DNA from: Candidatus Dojkabacteria bacterium UBA5232
GTDB taxonomy: Bacteria > Patescibacteriota > Dojkabacteria > SC72
Assembly (NCBI GenBank): GCA_002409215.1
Contig: DHUO01000020.1
Location: forward strand, 14,387-37,506
DNA length: 23,120 nt
Direction: 5' to 3'
The notes under the pieces were generated by a model. The model saw only the letters and a program-made list of their open reading frames with translations. It was not told where the DNA came from and ran no database searches. This document shows positions 13,191 through 20,223 of the stretch, piece after piece. The translations under genes and the position numbers were made by a program. Position 1 is the first letter of the stretch, and each line of letters starts with the position of its first letter.

Positions 13191-13529
13191 ATGGACAGTA
13201 CAGACAATATTATATTACAAAGAAAGCAATTCTTTATTGAATCAATTGCAAAGTTTTGTGACAAATGTGGCACTCCGTATACTGTTGATGATCTTAATAT
13301 CGTCCAGAACACTGGAATGAGTACGATTATACACTTTTCTTGTAGTAATTGTAAGTCTAAACATGTTGCAACGTTTGTTTCTTCTTTAGGAATGACCCAA
13401 AGAGTCCCTATTAATACAGATCTTGATAGTTCTGAATTGGATAAGTTTATGCCGAAGAGTGAGATTGAACCACAGGAGATTTTAGATGTGTATGAGGTGT
13501 TAGAGGATAGTGATACTGTTAGGATTTAA
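13191..13529 (+). CDS. Small zinc-ribbon protein, unknown
   Basis: A 112-aa protein of unknown role. Two Cys pairs, CDKC (C23, C26) and CSNC (C51, C54), are spaced like a single zinc ribbon. The C-terminal 50 residues are acidic and probably disordered or helical (SSELDKFMPKSEIEPQEILD). It is leaderless by promoter spacing and divergent from rpoD. Small zinc-ribbon proteins often touch RNA polymerase, ribosomes or nucleic acid; which applies here is unknown. Confidence 0.8.
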   Translation: MDSTDNIILQRKQFFIESIAKFCDKCGTPYTVDDLNIVQNTGMSTIIHFSCSNCKSKHVATFVSSLGMTQRVPINTDLDSSELDKFMPKSEIEPQEILDVYEVLEDSDTVRI

Positions 13530-13550
13530 GTATATTTCAATGTTTTGTAT

Positions 13551-13651
13551 AAAGGTTTGGAAGGATGCTGTATTTCATGATTGAAAATTGCAAGAAGGAT
13601 TTCGATTGTATATAAAAATACAGAACATAATGTTCTACGAAACCCTTCTTG
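13551..13651 (-). repeat. 101-bp repeat, copy 2 (trailing part of small cassette 2)
   Basis: A gap-free match to 3191-3291 with about 89% identity. It sits between the converging zinc-ribbon gene and ORF B of cassette 2. Confidence 0.92.
13591..13651 (-). ncRNA. structured 3' element (three-way junction), copy 2
   Basis: It differs from copy 1 at one base. That change turns a U-G pair of the small hairpin into C-G (GAACA/TGTTC around TTA), so pairing is preserved. The outer 14-bp stem is identical, including its G-U. The element begins 13 nt after the ORF B stop and is followed by CAATTTTC, a weak U-run that could help termination before the converging gene. Confidence 0.7.
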
Positions 13652-13664
13652 TTAGAGTTTGTTA

Positions 13665-13856
13665 CTACCATGCATGTGTATGGTAGTTAGTAGGGTCTTC
13701 TCCATCCCAAAAAAGGGAGAAGAGGATTCCTATAATAAGTATTAGAAGCAATATCAAGATTCCCTCTAATAAAAATAGGGGAGCAACAATAAGAAATATA
13801 ATTGTGAAACCTATTGTTTCCAATATTCTTCTCGACCATGGACGTTGATTTTTCAT
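13665..13856 (-). CDS. Small membrane protein, ORF B of cassette 2
   Basis: The 63-aa paralogue of the protein at 3303-3494, with the same length, same start peptide MKNQRPWS and same tail (GEDPTNYHTHAW). Changes in the hydrophobic region are conservative (V/I, L/I), apart from A-to-E at residue 31, at the presumed turn between two membrane segments. The ATG overlaps the ORF A stop as ATGA. Confidence 0.85.
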   Translation of the reverse strand: MKNQRPWSRRILETIGFTIIFLIVAPLFLLEGILILLLILIIGILFSLFWDGEDPTNYHTHAW

Positions 13857-14020
13857 AGTTTCTCCTTTTCATCTGGGTCTTCTTCTTTCTCTTGGTATAC
13901 CAAGGGAAAAGATATTATTGGATTTGTTAGCAAGATGAAAATCGTTGGTGGCAGGAGAGAAAATACTTCTTCAATCTTCTCCACGATAGAAATCCATTTT
14001 ATATTAGATTTCTTTTTCAT
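13853..14020 (-). CDS. Small hydrophobic protein, ORF A of cassette 2
   Basis: A 55-aa paralogue of 3491-3661, here with an ATG start 7 nt after AAAGGAGG. It has a basic N-terminus (MKKKSNIKW), then EKIEEVFSLLPP, then a hydrophobic core with the invariant LTNPIISFPL, then a strongly acidic tail (QEKEEDPDEKEK). Whether the core crosses the membrane or lies along it cannot be told from sequence alone. Confidence 0.78.
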   Translation of the reverse strand: MKKKSNIKWISIVEKIEEVFSLLPPTIFILLTNPIISFPLVYQEKEEDPDEKEKL

Positions 14021-14025
14021 TACAC

Positions 14026-14044
14026 AACCTCCTTTCTAAAGAGC
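14026..14044 (-). promoter_or_regulatory. 5' leader of cassette 2 with Shine-Dalgarno in a small hairpin
   Basis: The same 19-nt string as at 3666-3684. The flanking leader bases differ between copies while this stretch is identical, which suggests selection on the hairpin, the Shine-Dalgarno or both. Confidence 0.55.
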
Positions 14045-14055
14045 GATAGGCTTTC

Positions 14056-14085
14056 GTTATATCACTCTATAGGGTGTTCTGTCTA
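14056..14085 (-). promoter_or_regulatory. promoter of cassette 2
   Basis: -35 TAGACA (14085-14080), an 18-bp spacer and extended -10 TGATATAAC (hexamer 14061-14056). The first three bases of the -35 are the TAG stop codon of the SDR-DUF4012 gene. The leader would be about 29 nt, as in cassette 1. Confidence 0.72.
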
Positions 14086-17000
14086 ATTGGGGATATCCCA
14101 AATCATCTGATATTCAGTATCTTTGCTTAAATCAAATCTAGTAGATAGTTGATTACTAATGGTGTTTAAACCCTCTGCTTTTCTTAAATTCCATGAAGAT
14201 GGGTACAATACATCAAGTTTATATGCGTGTTTTCTCTCACCAGCTTGTTTATATATATTCAAATCAAAGAACATAGCAGACTCCTGTTCAAGAATAGGGA
14301 AGTTACTACCAATCTTATCTCTATCTAATCTATATGAAATCTCTAAAGTAGATATTCCTTTTATTGGTATATTAAACCATCCACCTATTACCTTAAATCC
14401 ACTTTCCTTATATACATCATATTTATTATCTTTAATCCCAACAATCCTTGTTACCTCGGCCTCTGCTGGAATATATATTCTTTGATAGTTAATATAATCT
14501 CCCTGTGGATAGCTATTTGAAGTAGAGCTGTTTTCAACAGTTAATGTATATGCGAAATTAATACTATCTTTATTCTTTATATTTACAGATAGAGAATGGT
14601 TTTTATTAAGATATTGATTCGCTTTGTTACCTCCCCAGTTCCAATCTACTACTACAGGAGCATCATTATATTTATAATCTAAACCACCTGCCCAACCTCT
14701 TGAACTAAAGAAACTGTTTGCTTGAGAATCTCTCATTGCAACCTGCATGTGTTTCTCATCAAGGGAGCTTGTTAGTACATCACCTGTTTTCATTATCTGA
14801 CCTATATCCATAGAGAGGAACTTTTTAATAATTTCATTTGCAAGATTTGCTAAGAATGTGGTTTTTTGTGTAGAACCAGGGGTAAACTCCCTATGCATTT
14901 GGAATACTTTCTCGTGGATATTCTCTGCTGTGATTAACTGATCTTCTCCCGGTACCTCTATGCCTCCCCATTTGTTAAGTAGTTTCTGGAAGAATGTAAT
15001 ATCAAGTGTAATTACACCATCTATATCATTACCTTTTTCTAAGTCATCTACGAATTGTTGAGATACGGATCGAACTTCCTGGAGATCTGGAGACCAGTTT
15101 ACCAAAGAGAAAGTCCAATCTTTGATGTCTAACGCATTAGCCATAGATGTGGGTGGTCTGTATTTTTTCCCTTGTATTCTAAGAGTTCCATCTGCATTGT
15201 ATATATCATCAACAAAAAGTTCTTTTATCTGTCCTCCTTCTATGCCAACTATACCGTAGCTTGTAATCCATCCACCAGTACTTCTAATTTCAGATTCATT
15301 CTGTAGGAGTATCAGGTATCTTTGTCTTTCATCTACGCCTAGTACCTCTGGGAGGAAATTGGTAGTTTCCTTGTATGTTTGTGTCGCTTTCTCTGCTGTT
15401 TGAGCTAGCTCTTTTACTTCAATTACACTCTCTCTGAGGAACTTAGGGAAAGAGTTTGTTTCTACAGTTTTGAGTAGTTCGGAAGCTATGGATATTCTGT
15501 ATGATGCATCATCAAGCTTATATTTATTCTCATTAATCATACTAAGATATTCTCTGTATTCTCTTAAGGTTGAAGGTGTTGTTTCCTGAAGGTTTATCGC
15601 AGGTTTGAATTCTTTTACATACATAGCTAATGGATATGTGGCATCTACCAATTGGCCAGCTCCGGTTGCAATATCGTTGCCTGCTACAAAGAGTTTTGAA
15701 GCATTGTCATATGTTCTTTGTTGATTTGTTATGTTAAAAAGCCAGAAGAGGTTATCAAAGCTATTACTTGCTCTATTTAAGCCTTGCCTTGCTCTTTCTA
15801 TCTTCTTTTTGCTACTACTTGGATCTGAGCTAAGAAATGATTCTGCGAGATCTTTTGTGGAGCTCTTTACTGTATATATTCCGATTGCTGTGCCAATTAC
15901 AGGATAGATTAGGAAGTATGTAAGGAGTAGGAGTACTACTGTTCCCAAAAACCAACCAACCATGATTTTGGGTGTTGGTTTTGCACTGCTCTTATTCCTC
16001 TCTCTCCTTGCTTTCGCTCTCCTGAATGGTTCTTTAAGCTTATCTATGAATTCTCCTAATTCGGTTTTTGCTTCTTTGGTAATAGTTTTGGTACTTACCT
16101 TTACTGGGTCTTTTGATATGTCCCAAGATTTGTTGATATTGTCGTAATATACTTGAATCTGATCAATCATTGCTTTCTCTAAACTGACCTGTTGTGACCA
16201 TCCATACTTACTAGCATGTGGTGCAGGGACATAGATGTCTTGAATTACAAATTTGTCTTCAGGATCATCTATGAACTTGATACTTTGAGCATCTGTGTTT
16301 AATTCTAGGAGTTTGTATGCAACAGAGAGAGTTGTATAGTCGTTTTTGTTTGCCAATGTAATGACTTCCCCTTTAGTATTATTTGCAAATGTGAGCTTTA
16401 ATATGCCGTATGTTGCATCATCTTCATGAATTAGGTTGTGAATATCCAACCCTTCTCCTTTAATTGTAATTTGTGCACTCTCGGTTGCATCTCTAAAAAG
16501 TGAGTCTAATAACTCATCTTTAAGTCTAGGAGTGCCTTTACCTATTAATGTTCCTAATCTTAATATTCTTGCATTGATATTTGTCTTATCTTTGAATTCA
16601 GCAACCATTGTTTCGCAATACTTCTGCAACTCTATATTCGAATACGGTGCTGGAACTGAAATCTTACTTCCGTTTGTCCTGTCTGCAAGCTCTCTATTTA
16701 GTTTAAGAGATGTGATTAGTGAGAACTTTGCGTCATTCTTTTTTGTTTGTGCGAGGCATGTTTCTAGATATTTGGTTTCTGAGAGAAAATCTTTACTTTC
16801 AAATACACCTTGTTCTAGTTTGTTATCAAGAATATAGTAGAGGTAGTCGAATCTTTTAATGTTTTTGAAGAGAGTTTCAAAACCCTTAAAATCAAAAAAA
16901 TCAACAAGTTCAGATTTTTTTAGTTCGGATATATATTTTTTTGTAGTATTGTCAAACTTATCGATTAAAACAACATATCCTCCCTGTTCAGTTAAAACTT

Positions 17001-17091
17001 TGGTTATTAGTGACCCAAGCCTATTCCCCCCATGTACAATTACGGTTATGGGAGTCTGATTCTTTACTTTGTTAAATCGTAAATTATTCAT
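14083..17091 (-). CDS. SDR-like domain fused to membrane-anchored DUF4012
   Basis: A 1002-aa fusion. Residues 1-330 resemble an extended short-chain dehydrogenase/epimerase: a Rossmann start (VIVHGGNRLGS, 17-27), LRLGTLIGKG and a HEDDA motif. The active-site Tyr-xxx-Lys reads YSNIE, so the catalytic Lys is missing. Residues 331-376 are a basic linker. One membrane helix lies at about 378-405 (VGWFLGTVVLLLLTYFLIY). The rest is outside and contains DUF4012, with the signature NESEIRSTGGWITSYG at 598-613. DUF4012 proteins are common in CPR and Actinobacteria, are of unknown function, and are sometimes placed near envelope polysaccharide genes. The Shine-Dalgarno GGAAGGAG (17106-17099) lies within the end of the upstream PEGA gene, 2 bp away, so the two are co-translated. 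Confidence 0.88.
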   Translation of the reverse strand: MNNLRFNKVKNQTPITVIVHGGNRLGSLITKVLTEQGGYVVLIDKFDNTTKKYISELKKSELVDFFDFKGFETLFKNIKRFDYLYYILDNKLEQGVFESKDFLSETKYLETCLAQTKKNDAKFSLITSLKLNRELADRTNGSKISVPAPYSNIELQKYCETMVAEFKDKTNINARILRLGTLIGKGTPRLKDELLDSLFRDATESAQITIKGEGLDIHNLIHEDDATYGILKLTFANNTKGEVITLANKNDYTTLSVAYKLLELNTDAQSIKFIDDPEDKFVIQDIYVPAPHASKYGWSQQVSLEKAMIDQIQVYYDNINKSWDISKDPVKVSTKTITKEAKTELGEFIDKLKEPFRRAKARRERNKSSAKPTPKIMVGWFLGTVVLLLLTYFLIYPVIGTAIGIYTVKSSTKDLAESFLSSDPSSSKKKIERARQGLNRASNSFDNLFWLFNITNQQRTYDNASKLFVAGNDIATGAGQLVDATYPLAMYVKEFKPAINLQETTPSTLREYREYLSMINENKYKLDDASYRISIASELLKTVETNSFPKFLRESVIEVKELAQTAEKATQTYKETTNFLPEVLGVDERQRYLILLQNESEIRSTGGWITSYGIVGIEGGQIKELFVDDIYNADGTLRIQGKKYRPPTSMANALDIKDWTFSLVNWSPDLQEVRSVSQQFVDDLEKGNDIDGVITLDITFFQKLLNKWGGIEVPGEDQLITAENIHEKVFQMHREFTPGSTQKTTFLANLANEIIKKFLSMDIGQIMKTGDVLTSSLDEKHMQVAMRDSQANSFFSSRGWAGGLDYKYNDAPVVVDWNWGGNKANQYLNKNHSLSVNIKNKDSINFAYTLTVENSSTSNSYPQGDYINYQRIYIPAEAEVTRIVGIKDNKYDVYKESGFKVIGGWFNIPIKGISTLEISYRLDRDKIGSNFPILEQESAMFFDLNIYKQAGERKHAYKLDVLYPSSWNLRKAEGLNTISNQLSTRFDLSKDTEYQMIWDIPN

Positions 17092-17093
17092 CT

Positions 17094-17738
17094 TTAAGCT
17101 CCTTCCAAAGTGTCACTTCCCAGAGGAATGGGGAATTGATATATTTTCAAGTTAAGCTGGTATCCTTCTCTTACGAAAACAGGAATTTGGATCTCCTGAT
17201 ATCCTTCTGCTTCTACTTTTACTTGATATTCGCTATCGCCTAATTCAAGGTTTGTTAGGGAACCTCTTTTCATAAATTCACCGTTTATAGATACTTTCGA
17301 ATCTTGTACATTTGTTGTTACAACTAAGTAGCCCTTTTTGTTAGATGTTTTTGTTGGGGTGTAATACAAGATTGTTCCATGTAGTAGGTCTTCCGGTCCT
17401 ATTTCCATATCCACTCTCGCAGTGGTATTTTTTGATAATTCTATATTAAAAGAATGTTTTTTGTAGAAGGAGTTCTCAGGTGCTATCTTCTCCATTTCAA
17501 CTAGATATGTGCCCTCTGGTAAATCAGAGGCTGTTATTGGTGTTTCTCCTTGATCTTTATCATCTATCCAAACCCTTGCTTTGCCTTTCTGTGTGATGAT
17601 TTCAATTGTTGTGTTGTTGTAGAATCTGTTTAGAAAAGGTAGTCTTCCCACTATTTGTTTTGGAGGGAAGAAATAGAGTAGGATTGAAAGGACAGTAATC
17701 AAGGCAATAATTATTATGGCAGTTTTTAATGCTTTCAT
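17094..17738 (-). CDS. Membrane-anchored PEGA-domain protein
   Basis: A 214-aa protein with an N-terminal membrane helix (residues 3-25, TAIIIIALITVLSILLYFF) and two PEGA-type beta domains: about 45-90 (ARVWIDDKDQGETPITASDL) and about 145-200 (SKVSINGEFMKRGSLTNLEL). PEGA domains are extracytoplasmic beta folds, often in surface or S-layer associated proteins. It is co-transcribed with the DUF4012 gene, so both probably work at the cell surface. Start ATG 17738 lies 6 nt after a TATAAT. Confidence 0.85.
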   Translation of the reverse strand: MKALKTAIIIIALITVLSILLYFFPPKQIVGRLPFLNRFYNNTTIEIITQKGKARVWIDDKDQGETPITASDLPEGTYLVEMEKIAPENSFYKKHSFNIELSKNTTARVDMEIGPEDLLHGTILYYTPTKTSNKKGYLVVTTNVQDSKVSINGEFMKRGSLTNLELGDSEYQVKVEAEGYQEIQIPVFVREGYQLNLKIYQFPIPLGSDTLEGA

Positions 17739-17744
17739 AAGTTC

Positions 17745-17773
17745 ATTATATTGAGAAGTTTTAGTTTTGTCTA
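17745..17773 (-). promoter_or_regulatory. leaderless promoter of the PEGA-DUF4012 operon
   Basis: -35 TAGACA (17773-17768), a 17-bp spacer and -10 TATAAT (17750-17745), then 6 nt (GAACTT) to the ATG. It occupies the 39-bp gap after the WecA/MraY-like gene. Confidence 0.78.
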
Positions 17774-17777
17774 TGTT

Positions 17778-18986
17778 CTAGTATGAGTATTTCGATTCTG
17801 GAGATTCTTCCTTTTCTTCTTTTTCTTGTTTTCTAGATGCTTTGATATTTATAAATACGATTGTTCCAATAGAAATAGCAATGACAAATACAAGTGCAAA
17901 GTATGTAAATGCTCCTGTTGTTAGGATGGCAAATGAACCAAGAAGTAGTGTAATAGCCATTTCAACCAAGACAATTTGCATCCTGTTTAAGCCTAATTTA
18001 ATTAATTGGTGATGGAAATGGTCTGGGCCGTTAATCTTGAGAAGTTCTTTGAAGCTTTTAGGCTTGTGCACTACATATCTTTTAATTATTACATAAGCGA
18101 AATCAATTATAGGTAGGGCCAACAGTATAATTGTTGTTGAGAGTTTTGCATCTGTAATAATTGAAAGTACACAGATAAGGAATCCATACACACTTTTTCC
18201 TGCTGAACCAGTCATTATCTTCTGCGGAGGTAATGCGAATAGTAAGAATAAGGAAAGTCCTCCTGCAACTAATATGCTGATTGTTGTGGAAAAAATTGAA
18301 GAGAAACGTATCCCAATTATGAAAATCAGAAGAAAAATAACTAGAGAGTTGCTTTCAATAATTCCAGGAGATCCTGCGGTCCATTTGAAAGCATTAATAC
18401 AAGCAACAAGCCAGAGTATTAGAAGAATATCTCCTGGTAGTACAAGGGATTGCTGAAGTCCAAAGAGTGAAAAGTTCCAAGTGTATGCATCTAGTTGTAT
18501 GTTGAAGATAGAAAGGTTTGTTAAGTTTATTACAGAAAACGCTATTATTCCTGCTGCAAGTAATTGATATATGAACTGTGTTCTTGCAGAGAGATTAAAA
18601 ATATCATCTAATGCAGAGCCAACCATGAGTATGAGTAAGGCAATAAGTATAGGTAGTGTGAAGCTGTCTATCTTAAAGAAGAGTAAGATAGCAATAAATA
18701 CAGGGATTGTAATAGCAAGTCCACCTAGTGCTGGAGTTATACCTTCGTGTAGGGCTTTTTGTTGATTATCGAAATCTCTACCTTTTCTTTTAACTCCAGG
18801 TTTATATGTAATATCGTACTTTAGTGCAATCTTGCCAACAATTGGGGTGAGAATAAGAGTTGCAATTGCTCCGAGTATAAAAATGGGTAGGAAGTGTAGG
18901 TATTTCTCCAAGGCCTCTCCTGCAGCAGAAAAGTCAAAATGGTTTAATAATTTTACTAAAAATCCGGTTGTTATAGATAAGTCCAT
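17778..18986 (-). CDS. WecA/MraY-like polyprenyl-phosphate sugar-1-phosphate transferase, altered active site
   Basis: A 402-aa polytopic protein with about 10-11 membrane helices, of the WecA/TagO/MraY family, which moves a sugar-1-phosphate from a UDP-sugar onto a lipid phosphate carrier. Family motifs visible are KALHEGITPALGGLAI (first cytoplasmic loop), GSALDDIFNLSA (the DD pair) and GPDHFHHQLIKLGLNRMQ (HxHH loop). The third motif, normally NxxNxxDGxDGL, reads NAFKWTAGSPGI: both aspartates are absent, including the one that holds Mg2+ in MraY. Activity is therefore uncertain. ATG 18986 lies 1 nt after the previous stop. Confidence 0.85.
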   Translation of the reverse strand: MDLSITTGFLVKLLNHFDFSAAGEALEKYLHFLPIFILGAIATLILTPIVGKIALKYDITYKPGVKRKGRDFDNQQKALHEGITPALGGLAITIPVFIAILLFFKIDSFTLPILIALLILMVGSALDDIFNLSARTQFIYQLLAAGIIAFSVINLTNLSIFNIQLDAYTWNFSLFGLQQSLVLPGDILLILWLVACINAFKWTAGSPGIIESNSLVIFLLIFIIGIRFSSIFSTTISILVAGGLSLFLLFALPPQKIMTGSAGKSVYGFLICVLSIITDAKLSTTIILLALPIIDFAYVIIKRYVVHKPKSFKELLKINGPDHFHHQLIKLGLNRMQIVLVEMAITLLLGSFAILTTGAFTYFALVFVIAISIGTIVFINIKASRKQEKEEKEESPESKYSY

Positions 18987-18987
18987 T

Positions 18988-19449
18988 TTATACAGATACT
19001 AGGTTAATTAAGATTACTGTTAAAAAAATAACAGATATTAACACACTCACAAGAAGTAGTTTAACTAAGTTCTTTTCTCTGTTGTAGTTTCTGGAGATAA
19101 AAATCATTGGGATAATAAGTAGACACCCACTTAGGATAGGGAGTAGGTAGATATATTTTGTTTCTATGAGTTGTTTACTTGGGAATGAATAAAATTTTAA
19201 TATTGGTAAATATGTTGGTAATACTTTCAAATTGTTTAGAATTGTTTGGACTTGGAAATAGATGAGAATTATACTGATAACAAGTACTGCCCACACTAAC
19301 GGGTCTTTCAGGAATTTTCTCACTTCTAATTGCAAAACCGCAGTATCAAACTCTCTTTTCGCTTTATAGAACTTGTTCTTAAACGGTTCTTTTATCTCTA
19401 AATCAAGCTGTTTTACTTCTTCCTTCTCTATTTTTTTCTTTTTCTTCAT
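18988..19449 (-). CDS. Membrane protein with charged N-terminus, unknown
   Basis: A 153-aa protein, not recognised. It has a Lys/Glu-rich cytoplasmic start (MKKKKKIEKEEVKQ) and three membrane helices at about 52-72, 98-118 and 128-150 (KYIYLLPILSGCLLIIPMIF and LLLVSVLISVIFLTVILINL for the last two). It lies 1 nt upstream of the WecA/MraY-like gene, so the two are probably translated together and may share a role. Its own promoter overlaps the rsmA stop codon, giving a leaderless start. Confidence 0.8.
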   Translation of the reverse strand: MKKKKKIEKEEVKQLDLEIKEPFKNKFYKAKREFDTAVLQLEVRKFLKDPLVWAVLVISIILIYFQVQTILNNLKVLPTYLPILKFYSFPSKQLIETKYIYLLPILSGCLLIIPMIFISRNYNREKNLVKLLLVSVLISVIFLTVILINLVSV

Positions 19450-19455
19450 ACTCGG

Positions 19456-19464
19456 ATTATATCA
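19456..19464 (-). promoter_or_regulatory. leaderless promoter built on the rsmA stop codon
   Basis: The minus strand reads TGATATAAT; TGA (19464-19462) is the rsmA stop and also supplies the TGN of the extended -10. The hexamer TATAAT (19461-19456) is followed by 6 nt (CCGAGT) and ATG 19449. Confidence 0.72.
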
Positions 19465-20223
19465 GAGCTGAGAAATATTAGAAAAGAGAAGTATATATTC
19501 TTCAAGTGAGAGATGTTGAGGTCTTTTCTCTAGCAAGGTTATTCCTCTTTGTTCATCTTTGAATGTATACCTTTTTAGATTGTTTGCTAGTTTCTTCCTT
19601 GGTTGTTTGAATGCTTCTTCCATGAATTTATCAAATTTTATTAAATCAGCTATTTCAAGGCTTTCTTCCTTCGGTATAAACTGTGTGAAAGAGCTTGTAA
19701 CTTTAGGTCTAGGATTAAATGACTCTGGTTTAATATCAAAAAGCTTTTTCACATCTGCATAAATCTCAGTTCTTAATGAAAGGAGTGAGTTGTTAGGCTG
19801 TTTTTCGGTATATTTTTCTGCAACTTCTTTTTGGATAATGAAATAGGCATTGTTTTTGAAGTGTTCTGATTCTATGATCTTTTTTATAATTTTTTTACTC
19901 ACGTTGTAGGGTAGGGATCCAAAAAAAGTTATATCCTCTCTTTTGTATTGCGTTAGTTCTTTGAAATCCCAATCAAGGAAGTCTTTGTTAATTACAATGC
20001 TATTTTGGATAGTATATGAGAGATTTTGAGCCAAAGTATCATCTTTCTCAACCATTACCATAGTGACATTCTCTTTAGAGAATAGATTAGAGAAATATCC
20101 TTGTCCGGGTCCAATTTCTACAATTACTTTAGGCTTGTCGTTTTGAACAATCTGAACAATCTGTTTGGCTAAATTATTGTTAATGAAGAAGTTTTGTCCT
20201 AAAGATTTCCTAGGTTTAATCAT
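19462..20223 (-). CDS. rsmA: 16S rRNA adenine dimethyltransferase RsmA (KsgA)
   Basis: A 253-aa enzyme that dimethylates two adjacent adenines near the 3' end of 16S rRNA late in small-subunit assembly. Family hallmarks: the start PRKSLGQNFF (4-13), SAM motif VEIGPGQGYF, a VEKDD acidic loop, and SLPYNVS for the usual NLPYN motif IV, where Ser is an allowed variant. ATG 20223 is chosen because it overlaps the previous stop as ATGA; an upstream in-frame ATG (20241) would add six residues (MGFQSI) that do not look conserved. Confidence 0.95.
   Translation of the reverse strand: MIKPRKSLGQNFFINNNLAKQIVQIVQNDKPKVIVEIGPGQGYFSNLFSKENVTMVMVEKDDTLAQNLSYTIQNSIVINKDFLDWDFKELTQYKREDITFFGSLPYNVSKKIIKKIIESEHFKNNAYFIIQKEVAEKYTEKQPNNSLLSLRTEIYADVKKLFDIKPESFNPRPKVTSSFTQFIPKEESLEIADLIKFDKFMEEAFKQPRKKLANNLKRYTFKDEQRGITLLEKRPQHLSLEEYILLFSNISQL

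Noticed and set aside
3231..13651. CRISPR array formed by the repeated 61-nt elements
   Set aside because: Only two copies 10 kb apart, each tied to a gene pair, with no spacers between short repeats.
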